From positions 2,713,790 to 2,777,789 of the forward strand of contig NW_004454240.1 of assembly GCF_000283155.1 (NCBI RefSeq): DNA of 64,000 bases. The letters are read 5' to 3'. Each line of letters begins with the position of its first letter. Within the stretch, counting starts at the first letter, position 1. The stretch is from Ceratotherium simum simum (Eukaryota > Chordata > Mammalia > Perissodactyla > Rhinocerotidae). The translations under genes and the position numbers were made by a program. Positions 34,311 through 46,126 of the stretch are shown piece by piece. The notes below the pieces were generated by a model, which ran no database searches, was not told where the DNA came from, and saw nothing but the letters and a program-made list of their open reading frames with translations.

Positions 34311-34709
34311 GTTATCACTGGCTGTGTTGACTTGGTTGCATACACAGTTCAAAAAAGCTGTCCCTTCTTCCCCTAAAGTGAAAAGGGAACAAGTAACAGC
34401 CATCTCCTGGTAGTGGAGGTGGTGCTCAGGGGCCATACTGGTCTCAGCTTACCATGTTTCACCAGCCTTTCACCAGGATGACTGAGACTCTGAGTTGCAC
34501 CATTGCCCTCAGAAGCCCTGCAAGTTGCATTTGACCTGGGACCTCACTTTGGTTCCCTGGAGGAAGAACATATGACTTCATATGCAGTAGAAATGTAGGA
34601 ATGGGGCAATCCGGTGAGGAATGTATGTAGTTATTTTTTAAAAGTGTTTGAAGTGTTACTTCAGTTAGCTTCTATGCTTCCATAAGTACTCCATCCCCTA
34701 CAGCACAGA

Positions 34710-35205
34710 TATCAAAATGACAGTCTGCAGGCCACATTTAGCAAATGGATGTGTTGTGTTTGGTGCAATGTTGGCTAAAACTTTGAATTAAAAAAAAATA
34801 CTTGCCAGCATTTAGAAATTAGGAGGTTTCACATTAAAAATCCAGATTTTCTGGGGCCGGCCCAGTGGCCTAATGATTAAGTTCGTGCGTGCTGCTTCAG
34901 CAGCCTGGGGTTCACAGGTTCAGATTCCGGGCGAGGACCTATGCACTGCTTATCAAGCCATCCATGCTGTGGTGGCATCCCACATATAAAATAGAGGAAG
35001 ATGGGCATGGATGTTAGCCCAGGGCCAATCTTCCTCAGCAAAAAGAGGAGGATTGGCAACAGATGTTAGCTCAGGGCTAATCTTCCTCACTAAAAAAAAA
35101 AAAAAAAAATCCAGATTTCCTGCTGCTCTATTAAAAAATAAGAAAACCTGCCAACACTGGATCCACATTCCCATATGGCTACAGTCAGCTAGAACTGCCC
35201 CCTTG
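34710..35205. repeat. Possible old unclassified repeat, split by an ERE
   Basis: gtctgcaggccacatttagc, then tttgaattaaaaaaa, then catttagaaattaggaggtt, continuing after the ERE, resembles a mammalian interspersed element I cannot name. Coordinates and identity are tentative. Confidence 0.3.
34853..35104 (+). mobile_element. ERE SINE, shorter variant
   Basis: Starts ggggccggcccagtggcc, carries cccacatataaaatagagg and two ttagc(c/t)cag units and an A tail. Target duplication aaaaatccagattt precedes and follows it (about 34836-34849 and 35105-35118). First ERE upstream of EDA. Confidence 0.9.
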
Positions 35206-35214
35206 AAACAAGTG

Positions 35215-35765
35215 TGAGCAAGTTCTGCACAATCATCCCCATCTGCTTCCTCTAGTCTCCATTACTGTCCTTGTCACTCATTTACCTTATCTGTCTGGCC
35301 CCGAGCACTCTAGGAGACAAAATATCAGCTCCTTAGCATGACCTATAATCTGCCTGGCCAACCTCATCTTCTGCTGTCCTACAAGGAACCCATGCTACCA
35401 CAATACTAAATTTGTTGACACTTCTAACACTTCTGTGTCTTTGCACAAACCGATTTCTTTGCCAGGAATGCCCTCACCTGGGAAACCTGATAAATTCTTC
35501 AAGAATCAAATCATGTGTTTTCTTGATGCGGCCCCACAACTCACTCCAAACAGGTTTTCCTTTATGCTTTCACTGCACCCTGAGCATATCTCAATGATAT
35601 CACTTACCGCATTGTGTTTTTATTTTTTCACATCCTTTCTCACCACTAAACTGTGAGTTCCTTGATGGTAAAAACCATGTCCTTTCCATTTTGGCAGTCC
35701 TAGTACCTAGCATAGCAGCTACCACATAGTGGGCACCAGTATTGTTTGTCAAATGAATGGGGCAT
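35215..35765 (+). repeat. L2 3' end
   Basis: cctataatctgcctggcca, tgtgtctttgcacaaacc, ctgtgagttccttgatggt and ctaccacatagtgggcacc form a forward L2 ending at about 35765. Confidence 0.65.
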
Positions 35766-36269
35766 GAAGTCTGAGATGGTTAACTTAGACTACCTAGAAT
35801 TCCAAAAAGGGAACTGGGCCAAGCGGATGCCTGTCAGTTCCACTTATGAAGCACCTACTGTGTGCAGAGCTGTATAACACATTATGGAAAGATATCAAGG
35901 AAATTGAACCAAATGGCAACTGTGCAATTATCCTCTTATTTGTCCTACTGTGGGAGCTGTGGAAAATCCAGAAAAGTAAATAATCCAGAAATTCAAATAT
36001 AATTGGTTTGTAGTACTTCACTGGTTTTCTGGCGTATAAAATTTCCTTTCCTGATTTTGTATGTGTGGGCCTAATATTAAAGCAATATTAGTTGACAATA
36101 CCTGAATAATAAATATTCAAAATGAGTTGACAACTTCTGGCAGAATATGATAAGGAGTTGGGCAGGGACTGGTTTAAAATACCTCTTAGCTCTGGTTAAT
36201 CCACAGAACGAATCATAGATATCAGAGAGTTGACTCTCTGACCCACTTAGTGATAAGCAGATAGATAGT

Positions 36270-36488
36270 CAAGAGGAACATGGGCTTAGAACTTGGATCC
36301 TGGTTTGAATCCCAGTGTATTCACTTGCCAGCTGTGTGACCTAGGACAAGTAGTTTTTGCCTGTCTTTCAGAGCCTCAGTTTTCTCATCTGTGAAATGGA
36401 AATGACAACATATGCTTTGTAAGAAAGCTGTGCTTAAATGAGATGCTATATATCAAAGTGTCTGGCACAGCAGAGTAAATGTTAATCT
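36270..36488 (+). repeat. MIR SINE
   Basis: gaacatgggcttagaacttg, gctgtgtgacctaggacaag, gcctcagttttctcatctg and agtgtctggcacagcag: a well-preserved forward MIR. Confidence 0.75.
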
Positions 36489-36523
36489 TTGCTGTCTAAG
36501 AGACTTCCATCAAAAGGAGATGA

Positions 36524-37603
36524 TGACTGGGCAAGAGAAACAATAGAAAAAATAAACAAATGGGACTACATCAAACTAAAAAGCTTCTGCACAGCAAAGG
36601 AAACCATCAACAAAACNNNNNNNNNNNNNNNNNNNNNNNNNNNNNNNNNNNNNNNNNNNNNNNNNNNNNNNNNNNNNNNNNNNNNNNNNNNNNNNNNNNN
36701 NNNNNNNNNNNNNNNNNNNNNNNNNNNNNNNNNNNNNNNNNNNNNNNNNNNNNNNNNNNNNNNNNNNNNNNNNNNNNNNNNNNNNNNNNNNNNNNNNNNN
36801 NNNNNNNNNNNNNNNNNNNNNNNNNNNNNNNNNNNNNNNNNNNNNNNNNNNNNNNNNNNNNNNNNNNNNNNNNNNNNNNNNNNNNNNNNNNNNNNNNNNN
36901 NNNNNNNNNNNNNNNNNNNNNNNNNNNNNNNNNNNNNNNNNNNNNNNNNNNNNNNNNNNNNNNNNNNNNNNNNNNNNNNNNNNNNNNNNNNNNNNNNNNN
37001 NNNNNNNNNNNNNNNNNNNNNNNNNNNNNNNNNNNNNNNNNNNNNNNNNNNNNNNNNNNNNNNNNNNNNNNNNNNNNNNNNNNNNNNNNNNNNNNNNNNN
37101 NNNNNNNNNNNNNNNNNNNNNNNNNNNNNNNNNNNNNNNNNNNNNNNNNNNNNNNNNNNNNNNNNNNNNNNNNNNNNNNNNNNNNNNNNNNNNNNNNNNN
37201 NNNNNNNNNNNNNNNNNNNNNNNNNNNNNNNNNNNNNNNNNNNNNNNNNNNNNNNNNNNNNNNNNNNNNNNNNNNNNNNNNNNNNNNNNNNNNNNNNNNN
37301 NNNNNNNNNNNNNNNNNNNNNNNNNNNNNNNNNNNNNNNNNNNNNNNNNNNNNNNNNNNNNNNNNNNNNNNNNNNNNNNNNNNNNNNNNNNNNNNNNNNN
37401 NNNNNNNNNNNNNNNNNNNNNNNNNNNNNNNNNNNNNNNNNNNNNNNNNNNNNNNNNNNNNNNNNNNNNNNNNNNNNNNNNNNNNNNNNNNNNNNNNNNN
37501 NNNNNNNNGAAATCTATGCAGAAATAGAAGTATAATGATGTACACCTGAAATTTATACAATGTTATAAACCAATGTTACTGCAATAAACAAAAAATTAAA
37601 AAA
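36524..37603 (+). mobile_element. Young 5'-truncated L1 containing an assembly gap
   Basis: Left part reads tgactgggcaagagaaaca to aaccatcaacaaaac. After the gap the 3' UTR reads atctatgcagaaatagaag and ends in an A-rich tail. TSD aaaaggagatga at 36512-36523 and 37604-37615. It is the same family as the copy at 51370-52702, which supplies the colinear template for the missing part. Confidence 0.85.
36617..37508. other. Assembly gap, 892 N
   Basis: A sized gap wholly inside an L1. The colinear L1 at 51370 has about 885 bases between the equivalent flanks. ORFs of over 300 codons crossing this run are artefacts. Confidence 0.95.
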
Positions 37604-37689
37604 AAAAGGAGATGAGAAGGAAAACATATAAGAATACTTAAGAACATGGATGGCAGAAATGCAGAAAAGCATCTACATACTTTGCCCTT

Positions 37690-38725
37690 ATCAAACGCCT
37701 GCCCCCTTCTTTGCATTCTTAAAGTTTGAGATAAGACCCGTATGTTCCCACCACCCTCTCCTAAACTCTTGACTCAGGTATCCAACTTCCTCCTCTCCAT
37801 TTCCACTTGGATGTCTAATAGACATCTTGAACACAACATGATCAAAACCAAAGCTCCTCTCCCCCAAAATGTGCTTATCCCTTGGTCTCTGCATCTCAGC
37901 GAATGGCTGAATCCTCTTGAATCCTCTTTTTTGAACACTCCACATCCAATCACTCAGAAAATGCTGTCAGTTCTGCCTTTATAATATACCCAGAACCTGA
38001 CCACTTCTCACCATCTCCCATCACACCCCTAGTCAAAGCCCCCATGCTCTCTAGATTACTACTTTAGCCATCTCCTGGGTCTCCATGCTTTTTGCTTTTG
38101 TCCTTGCAACCTTACAGTCTATTTCCTACCCTGTGTCAGAGGCTTTCTGTTACAATGTTAAGTCAGATTCTATCACTCCTCTGCTCCAAATCCTCCAACA
38201 GCTCTGCATCTCCCTCATAGTCCTTACCTTGGCCTACAAGGCCCTACATGATCTGGTTGTTGGGCACCTCCTGGGCTCCTCCCCTACTGCTATTCTCATT
38301 ACACTCTGCTCTGGACACACTGACCTCTTTGCTGTTCCTTGAACTTGCAAAGCATGCTCCCACTTAAGGGTCTTTTTGCTTGTATTTCCTTCTGCCTGAA
38401 ATGCTATTCTCCCAGATAGCCACATGGCTTCTCCCTCACTTCTTCCAGGTCTCTTCTTAGATGTATCAGAGAACTTTTCCTTGACCAATTTCCCATCACT
38501 TTCTGTCCCTTTCCTTTGCTGTGTTCTTCTTCTTAGCACTTATCACCATCTGACATGTTATAACAGTTTTTGTTTATTGTGTGATTCCCCTGCAGCCACA
38601 ACTAGAATATCAGTTCCATGAGGGAAGAGATTTTTGTCTGTTTCTATTCACTGCTTTATACACCAGACCAAGAACAGTACCTGACACATAAGAGACTCTC
38701 AATAAACGTTTGTTGATGGAATGAT
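37690..38725 (+). repeat. L2 (LINE-2), about 1 kb reaching the 3' terminus
   Basis: Ordered phrases ttggatgtctaatagacatc, ccagaacctgaccacttctc, ttggcctacaaggccctac, gcacttatcaccatctgac and ctctcaataaacgtttgttg define one of the best L2 copies in the window. Confidence 0.8.
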
Positions 38726-38792
38726 TTAGTTCCTACCCTACTAGAGTAGGAGAAAGGAGAAAGGAGGACTGGTCAGGTGTGTTATTGGGTAC

Positions 38793-39452
38793 TGTTGGGG
38801 AAGAGGGAGAATCCCCCTCTGCCCTTTCCCTTAAGGTTCTTCTGGCTGGCCAAATAATTAAAAGACAGGTTAGCAGGAGAAAATAATACCAAGTTTAATA
38901 ACATGTATACATGGGAGAAACCAGGAAACTGAGTTTCTCGACAAAATGACAGAGATTCTCATCTTAAATGCCACCTTAAGCTGAAGACAAAGGAGGATGT
39001 TGGGGGTAGGGGGAGTCAGTTATTGGAGATTACCAGAAAATCACAGTGAACAAGAGTAAGGTTACTATGCAGATTTAAAGCCTCAACTTCCACGTTAATA
39101 AGTTTCCACAGATAAGGCCATCCTCCCCTCTTCCCAATACAGAGAGAGAGATACCTTTACAAACGGAGATCTCCCTTATAAATGTAAATGTTTGTCTGAC
39201 AACTCTTTGCAGGGCCCCCTAGAGAATGTGGCTTGGGAGAGACAGAATGTTTGATAAGAGGGGCTTGGTGCCTTTCCTTCTGTAACATCTATTTCCCATT
39301 ATATTATAGCTATCATATGATAGTGGGTCCTTCCTGAAACAGGTCTTCTATGTTAAATTCTTTAGGCAGTTTGGGGGAGGTCAGATGTCCATCAGAGAAA
39401 ATAATCAAGGTAAAGAGACATATTTCAGGGTGGTCAATTGTGATCTCCCACA
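38793..39452 (-). mobile_element. ERV1-like solo LTR
   Basis: Reverse orientation of the LTR at 1489: starts tgttggggaagagggagaat, contains aaaataataccaagtttaat and ends tgatctcccaca. No internal retroviral sequence adjoins it. The inner boundary may extend 20 bp or more (aatacgca lies just outside here and near the 41364 copy). Confidence 0.7.
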
Positions 39453-39596
39453 ATACGCAAGGACTTTTCTTCCACCATAGTAAAGCAGGAAGCAACAGCT
39501 CCCATTTTACATGAGGCAACTCCCCCAGAAAAAGAGATGCAAAGGCCCACACAGCTAACTAGAGGAGGGGGTAAGAAAGGAAAGGAACATTGGTCG

Positions 39597-39800
39597 AACA
39601 TTTATCTCCTATACACCAGCCTTTCTCATTAGCTACTGTGTAAGGTTTAGTATTATGAACATTTTACAGATTAGGAAAGTGAGGCATTTAACAGACAGGT
39701 TAAATGGCCCAAATTCACATAGCAACTAAGTGGTAGACTCTGAATTTCAATCCAGGTCTGACTGGCTCAAAAATTCCATACTCTATTCTCAACTTTACCT
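39597..39800 (-). repeat. MIR SINE
   Basis: cattttacagattaggaaag, aacagacaggttaaatggcc and caatccaggtctgactggc: minus-strand MIR. Confidence 0.7.
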
Positions 39801-39959
39801 TCCAGTTACTGGCAGATAGATCCATAATTCAGCTTCATTAAGTTAGACACGCAAAGACTGTGAGATTCCTGGAGTGTGAGAGTGATAAACCAGCTGGAAG
39901 TCAGAGTTTTTTCTCCCACCTGCCTTTTGCCCCAACTCCAAGGCCACTATGCACACTGT

Positions 39960-40535
39960 GATTAGATGAATGTGCTTAAATCTGGGTCCCATCAGGTCAT
40001 TTTTCTGTACAGTAACCCTTAATAACTTCCCATTCACTACAAAACAGTAACCTAACCCTTTAGCCTGACATCCAAAGCCCTCCAATCTAGCCCTAAACTA
40101 CCAGTCTAGCTGTGCTGTTGCTAGGCTTCCACCAAATTCTGTCTGTGGTTAACTGCAGTTCTCCTTGCCCAGGGACAAATGTCTGCATTCCTGCCTCTTT
40201 GCTGTTTGCTAACATTGCTCCCCTTGCTCTTTCCAAAATCCTGTCCCTTCTCCTTTGCCTATTTAAAATCAGCACATTCTTCAAGGCCCAGCTCAAGTTC
40301 CCTCTCCTGACCCTGCTTGCCCACAGTGCTCTCCACCAGGGCACTCTGCCTATACACTCTTCTGGCACTCACAATATGCCACTCAATTGCGCACGCTTCC
40401 ACCATTCTGTGTGAGGGTCTCATTTCTCCCAGATTATAGCCAATGCTCTTCAACAGGCAGGACACTGTCTTAGCCCCCACAAGGCCTACCTTGAGAAGGT
40501 GCTTACCAAATCTTTGTTAATGGATTAAAGACTCT
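39960..40535 (+). repeat. L2 3' region
   Basis: Contains acttcccattcactacaaaa, ctccaatctagccctaaac, cacattcttcaaggcccag and ggtgcttaccaaatctttg: forward L2. Confidence 0.6.
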
Positions 40536-40539
40536 GCAG

Positions 40540-41200
40540 AGATGAATTTTAAGCAGGATTTTGAAGGTGGAAGGAGTCTTGGTTTGATGGAGAGAAGACA
40601 ACTGTTCTAGATGGAAAGTAAAGTAAAATAAAATGCTGAGCACATTAATATTTAGAAAAAAATTGTAAAACACACACTGAAGAAGGGGAAGAGCCGCAGA
40701 CCTCTAACTTCCTGGGAGAAATGACTATAGCCATGGCTGGCATAGAAATGTTGCAGAAATCCGTGAAGCAACGATAAGGAGATAAACATTCTTCTTGCAG
40801 GAGGGAGCAAGATGGCACAACATTAACATGGACTATTCATGTTTGCAATAAAGTCTTTGGCTACTCACAGTGGCTGAGCATATGGGGAGGCTCTGATTTC
40901 ATGAAAGAAATTTTTCATTCAAAAATAGAAAACCTTGTTGCTGGCTGAATGTCATTTGCATCTATCCCCTGCAATGTGTGTCAGTGCCACCATTCAGGCC
41001 ACCAAGTAGCCTAGAAACAGACTGTATATTTCACAGAGCCATCTCTACACATCACTTCAGGACCACACTGAGACTGCAGATTCCGTTTTTTGACAGAGTA
41101 AGTTTTAAAAAAATCTTTGGTGGTGAGTGTCTTTACAGGTTCTCATATCCTTCAAACAAGGATGTGTGGGAGATAGAGTGGCCATTTGTTTTCATTTAAC
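40540..41200. other. No gene seen; small L2-like piece at left
   Basis: 40540-40620 has a minus-strand L2 flavour (tgaattttaagcaggattt). The remainder looks single copy with no ORF of note. Confidence 0.45.
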
Positions 41201-41204
41201 ATGG

Positions 41205-41285
41205 GAGGAAAATGAAGCCCAGAGAGACAGAATGACTTATCCAAGGTCACACAGTCAGACTACCTGACTCAGCCTAGGGTTCTTA
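41205..41285 (-). repeat. MIR SINE fragment
   Basis: gaggaaaatgaagcccagag then atccaaggtcacacagtcag is a short, clear minus-strand MIR core. Confidence 0.65.
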
Positions 41286-41363
41286 TTCTTACTAAACTGT
41301 CATATTTGTCCGTCACATTTATGTTTGCTAGTTGATCTGGCCAAAGAGTTTATTGACTGTGCC

Positions 41364-41993
41364 TGTTGGGGAAGAGGGAGAATCCCCCTCAGCCCTTTCT
41401 CTTAAGGTTCTTATGGCTGGCCAAATAATTAAAAAGACAGGTTAGCAGGACAAAATAATACCAAGTTTAATAACATGTATACATGGGAGAAACCAGGGAA
41501 ACTGTGTTTCTCAATAAAATGGCAAAGATTCTCATCTTAATTACTATCTTCAGCTAAAGACAAAGGAGGATGTTGGGGGTAGGGGTTTTGGGATTTCAGA
41601 GGGGAAGAAGACAATTCACAGAGAGAGGGAAATGTAAATATTTGTCAGACAATTCTTTACAGGGCCACCTATAGAGAATGTGGTCAGAGAGACAGAAATC
41701 ACAGTAATCAAGAGTATGTAGATTTAAGACCTCTACTTCCATACTGATAAGAGTTTTCACAGATAAGGTCATCCCCCCCTCTTCCCACTACACAGAGGGA
41801 GATACCTTTACAAATGTAAATATTTGGTAAACAGAACTTTGAAAAGAATGGGCTTAGCAAGGACCCTGCCAGTCTGTCCATACCCAGAGTTAAATTCCTT
41901 TAGGCAGTTAGTGGGGGAGGTCAAATGTCCATCAGAGAAAATAATCAAGATAAAGAGACATATTTCAGGGTGGGCAAATTTTGATCTCCCACA
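41364..41993 (-). mobile_element. ERV1-like solo LTR, related to the 38793 copy
   Basis: Starts tgttggggaagagggagaat and carries aataataccaagtttaataa and a similar end at tgatctcccaca. It has indels distinct from the 38793 copy. tgcc occurs on both sides (41360-41363, 41994-41997), possibly a 4-bp TSD if the boundary is right. Confidence 0.7.
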
Positions 41994-42214
41994 TGCCCAT
42001 AATACGCATTTTCTGGTCATGAGAATTAGGGAACAGATTTAAGGATCTGAGCCTGGGAAAGTCAGGCACTTTTGGGATCTGATCTTGGCTCTGTGATAAG
42101 CAATCTGAGACAAGACTTGGAAGACTCTAGAGTTATAATAACTTTCTCAAACTTGCCCCAGCTCCCCCTGCCCACCAGATTACATTGAGGGAGTACTATT
42201 GGCTTTGGGTGGTT

Positions 42215-42330
42215 TAAGTATCACATCCATCTAACAAATATTCAGAGTGCCCGTTACGTGCCAGGCACCATTCTAAGTGCTAAGGATACACCAGTGGACA
42301 AAACAAAGAATTAAAATTATCTACAATTAG
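42215..42330 (-). repeat. L2 3'-end fragment
   Basis: taacaaatattcagagtgcc, cgtgccaggcaccattctaa and cagtggacaaaacaaagaa match the reverse L2 terminus. Confidence 0.6.
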
Positions 42331-42807
42331 AACACCATTTTTGAAAAATAAGAACTCTGTTTTTCACAAATACAGTAAACCGGCAAAGTGCCTTAAATGG
42401 CCCTATCTCTCCTCTTACTACACCTCTGACCTGGGCCAGACTCACAAGCACACTCCTAGGGGTTGAGAAGTGCCTCGTCCTAACTGTTTCAGGATCTCCA
42501 AATATAAAGCAAAAGGTACAAACAACCTCAGTTCAAGGGCTTTCCTCTAAATAACTCAGGGAAACTAGCAAATGCAGCCCTGGGATAAGAAATGCTAAGT
42601 AAACAGCCTATTGTTTGAATTTAAGCACCCCTCTTATCTGCTTAGCACCTGCTGAGTAAAAGTCCAGGAAAGGAATCTCCGGGATAATAGTCTGGCTCCT
42701 GGAAGGATGGGAAGCTTGGAAGCCTAGGTTCAAGGTGAATAGTCAGTGACTGAAGATAAGCTCCATATTGAACTTGAGACTTAGGACATCAATGTCTAAT
42801 AATAAAC

Positions 42808-42865
42808 GTGTGTGTGTGTATGTGTGTGTGTGTATATATATTATATGTATATTATATACATAATG
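42808..42865 (+). repeat. (TG)n/(TA)n microsatellite
   Basis: A TG-alternating tract interrupted by tatg passes into TATATA-rich sequence. Confidence 0.85.
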
Positions 42866-42910
42866 AGTAACAGAAGGTATAGGAGAACACTTTGTAAAAT
42901 GAAAAGTTCA

Positions 42911-43207
42911 GGGGCCGGCCCCGTGGCTTAGCAGTTAAGTGCGTACGCTCCACTACTGGCGGCCTGGGTTCGGATCCCAGGTACGCACCCACGCACTGCT
43001 TCTCCGGCCATGCTGAGGCCACGTCCCACATACAGCAACTAGAAGGATGTGCAACTATGACGTACAACTATCTACTGGGGCTTTGGGGAAAAAAAGGAGG
43101 ATTGGCAATAGATGTTAGCTCAGAGCCAGTCTTCCTCAGCAAAAAGAGGAGGATTAGCATGGATGTTAGCTCAGGGCTGATCTTCCTCGCAAAAAAAAGA
43201 AAAAAAA
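42911..43207 (+). mobile_element. ERE SINE, full length
   Basis: Starts ggggccggccccgtggc and has an exact A-box match tggcttagcag, a central acagcaactagaagg, both ttagctcag units and an A-rich tail. TSD gaaaagttca (42901-42910) versus gaaaagttga (43208-43217). Confidence 0.93.
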
Positions 43208-43239
43208 GAAAAGTTGAAATGTAGGATACTAAGATAATG

Positions 43240-43495
43240 GCTACCTTATACTGAGCACCTACTATGTGCCAGGCCCTATGCTAGGCAAAGTTACATATGT
43301 TTATCTCATTTAATCTTCAGGAACAAATTTTTGAGGTAAATTGCTCATTTTCCTACATGTTTAAAAAAAAAAAACAGGCCCAGAGAAAAGAGAAGTAGTA
43401 TGCCTAATATCCCTCAGCTAGTAAATGGTAGTGTTAGGATTCAAATCCAGGTCTGTCCTGATTGACAAGCCCACATTCTTTCCATTATGCCATAA
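43240..43495 (-). repeat. MIR SINE
   Basis: gcacctactatgtgccagg, atctcatttaatcttcagg, aggcccagagaaaagag, aatccaggtctgtcctgat: a long minus-strand MIR with an internal A run. Confidence 0.75.
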
Positions 43496-45520
43496 TGAAC
43501 AACTTATTTTGCACACTCAGAAACTCAAGAAATAAGGAGTTTTCTGTCATTTTCAAGCTAGACTCTATGAGATGTTAGATGGTGGTATCCTTCCCTCATC
43601 CCAATACAATCTTACCATCTAAGGGGAAGGGATGATATTGTAGCCAAGCCAAATTAGATCTTGAAATAACAAAACTAAAAGAAAATTCTAGCAGCTGAAA
43701 ATAGAGACCCAGGAGATTATATGAGATAGTGCCAAGGAGAAATGATGGTGTGTCTGGTGGTAGAGGGGGTCTGCAAAGTGTTACTGCAAAGGATCTGTCT
43801 CAGTGAAAACTTCCCAGAAGGGCTTGTATTGATTCTTTCATTTGTCCATTTGTAACTTCATACATTTATCCCTCCACTTTTCAAAGAGTTATTGAGCACT
43901 GGCTGTAGGCACTGACAGCTCACAGAACTTCCATAAACTGTGTGAACTAATGAATGAATAGTCAGGAGGCTGAATCCAGCAGGCTATAGGCCCGTGGCAG
44001 TCCTGACCGCCATTTTAACCCTTCTTTTCATACAAGTTCAACTCAGTCAATTTAGGGATTTTATTTTTCCCGTGGGAACCTATCTCCAATTAACTCTAGA
44101 AATACAGGTTTTGTTTGACTGAAATGTGCTTTATAGCAATGCCCACTGAAGAATAAGCTTCCACAAACAGAGTCCTTTGTGAGGATTCTGGAAGCTAAGC
44201 TTTACCTACCAACAGAAAGTGGGATCCATAGATGCAGGAGTTGAGACACCAAGTCCATGCCTCAGAGAAAGAAGCTGACCCTAGGAATGTGCCAAATTGC
44301 TTGGGAAAAAAGACTGGTGTCTGAGAGGGAAAGAGGTGGCAGCCCAGAGAAGTTACATGACCTAAGCATCACTGCTACCCACCAGAACTTGGGCCCTTGG
44401 ACCCAAAGGCCTTAGCCCTGCAAGACCAGGTGTGACATCTCTGGTTTAACAGAGCTCCACTTTGTTTAACACTCAGAGTTCCAAAAGTCATGGCCATTTT
44501 CTTTTCTCAGCCTCTATAGCTGACTCAAGAGGTCAGAACCAGAAGGCCCTTTGGAGACCACCTAGTACAATCCATTCATTTTTCAGAAGAAGAGACTAAA
44601 GCCCAGAAAGGCCAACAATCATGCCCATCAAGTTATTGAATTACCTAGACTAGAACCAATTGCTCCTCCCTCCTTTCCCCCCAAGCCACTGGCTTATGTA
44701 TCTATACCTGACAATCTTAAAGCATTTTCAAAGTACATGAATTACTTTCCTTTTACTTCTGCTGAGCCAAAAGCATGAAACAGAAAATTGACTAGAAATC
44801 ACTGGCCTGGTGTCTGACTCCTAGTCCCATTCCCTATCAAGCCCCAATCATTTTCCTAGTTTGTACTTTGCCTTGAGGTATTCCTTCATTTTACCCAGTG
44901 TCATTCCTGTATTCAACCACTTGAATGTAAATCCTAATCTTACCTTGACTATTGCAGAATCCCACCACCAAAAAAGTCTCTGTGCAATTGATTTTGATTG
45001 TTTAATTAGTAACATTTATTTTTGAAGAAGCAGTTGCCAAGCTGTCCCTTAAATGCACTCTTTAAATTTTGAAATTTGAGAGAGAAATGAAACGTTTCTA
45101 GTACAAATGGTTTCTACATAAAATTGCTCTTTTGGAAAGGTCAAAACCCACTGACAAACTACCACTTGACTTATGAGAAGCCCCAACCTCCAAGGGGGTG
45201 ATCAGACCTATTTTGGACAGGTCAGGGAGCTTCTTTCTGCAGATTCTGATGGGGCCAAAAAACTTCCTGTCAAAGTAAACTGCTTCTTCCAAAAATATCT
45301 TTTGGGGAAGCTGGAGAACAGAATCCTGAGAAGAGCTGGCTGGAGGAAGCATTGGTTGAAGTTATAGCTAAATTAGTTATTGTTTTGAATTCTTCTCCTT
45401 AGAAAAAAAAGTTAAATTGAAAATATCATAGTGAACAGAGCTAAATGCTTCCAATTCAGACAAAAAGGCAAAAGGAAAGCCCCATCTGGGCTTGTAAGCC
45501 CCTGGGGAAAGACAAGTTAG
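43496..45520. other. Mostly single-copy flanking DNA
   Basis: No convincing exon. 44525-44660 (aaggccctttggagaccacc, then agactaaagcccagaaagg) looks like a MIR3-type relic, and 43870-43920 may be an L2 scrap. Nothing else is recognised. Confidence 0.45.
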
Positions 45521-45537
45521 TGTTAAAGGACAATTTT

Positions 45538-45728
45538 ATTTTTTGGGGGTGAGGAAGATTCATCCTGAGCTAACATCTGTGCCAATCTTCCTCTATTTTG
45601 TATGTGGGATGTCTCCACAGCATAGCTGATGAGTGGAGTAGGTCCACACCTGGGATCTGAACCCACCAACCCATGCCACCAAAGTGGAGCGCGTGGAACT
45701 TTAACCACTCAGCCATGGGGCCGGCCCC
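45538..45728 (-). mobile_element. ERE SINE, short variant
   Basis: Reverse ERE ending agccatggggccggcccc. It has only one ttagctcag-type unit (cctgagctaacatctgtg). Perfect 14-bp TSD taaaggacaatttt at 45524-45537 and 45729-45742. Confidence 0.92.
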
Positions 45729-45915
45729 TAAAGGACAATTTTTAAAGGTAAAATCGTGACTCTCATGCAAATGTAAAAGGAACACACGTCAAAAATTTTA
45801 CTTAATTCATTAGTTAATGAGGGAAGCAGCAAGATGTTATAACCAGTTCAAAGGAGAATTCAAAGGACATAGATTCCCATAGGTGATTAGGAATGCTGGA
45901 ATGAATTTTCAAATA

Positions 45916-46124
45916 CAGTCATGCATCAATTAACAATGGGGATACATTCTGAGAAATGCGTCATTAGGTGATTTTGTCATTGTGTGAACATCATAGAGTG
46001 TACTTACACAAACCTAGATGGTATACCCTACTACACACCTAGCTATATGGAACTAATCTCATGGGACCACTGTCGTATATGTGGTCCGTCGTTGGCCGGA
46101 ATGGCGTTATGAGGTGCATGACTG
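45916..46124. mobile_element. MER2-like Tigger MITE
   Basis: Opens cagtcatgcatcaattaac and closes ggcgttatgaggtgcatgactg, imperfect terminal inverted repeats. It is flanked by TA on both sides (45914-45915, 46125-46126), the TcMar target. Contains atagagtgtacttacac, a MER2 phrase. Internally deleted relative to the usual ~345 bp as remembered. Confidence 0.75.
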
Positions 46125-46126
46125 TA

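Noticed and set aside
36489..37560. ORFs of more than 300 codons
   Set aside because: They are almost entirely translated N gap.
38793..41993. A single provirus bounded by the two minus-strand LTRs
   Set aside because: The interval consists of MIR and L2 sequence with no gag, pol or env remnants.
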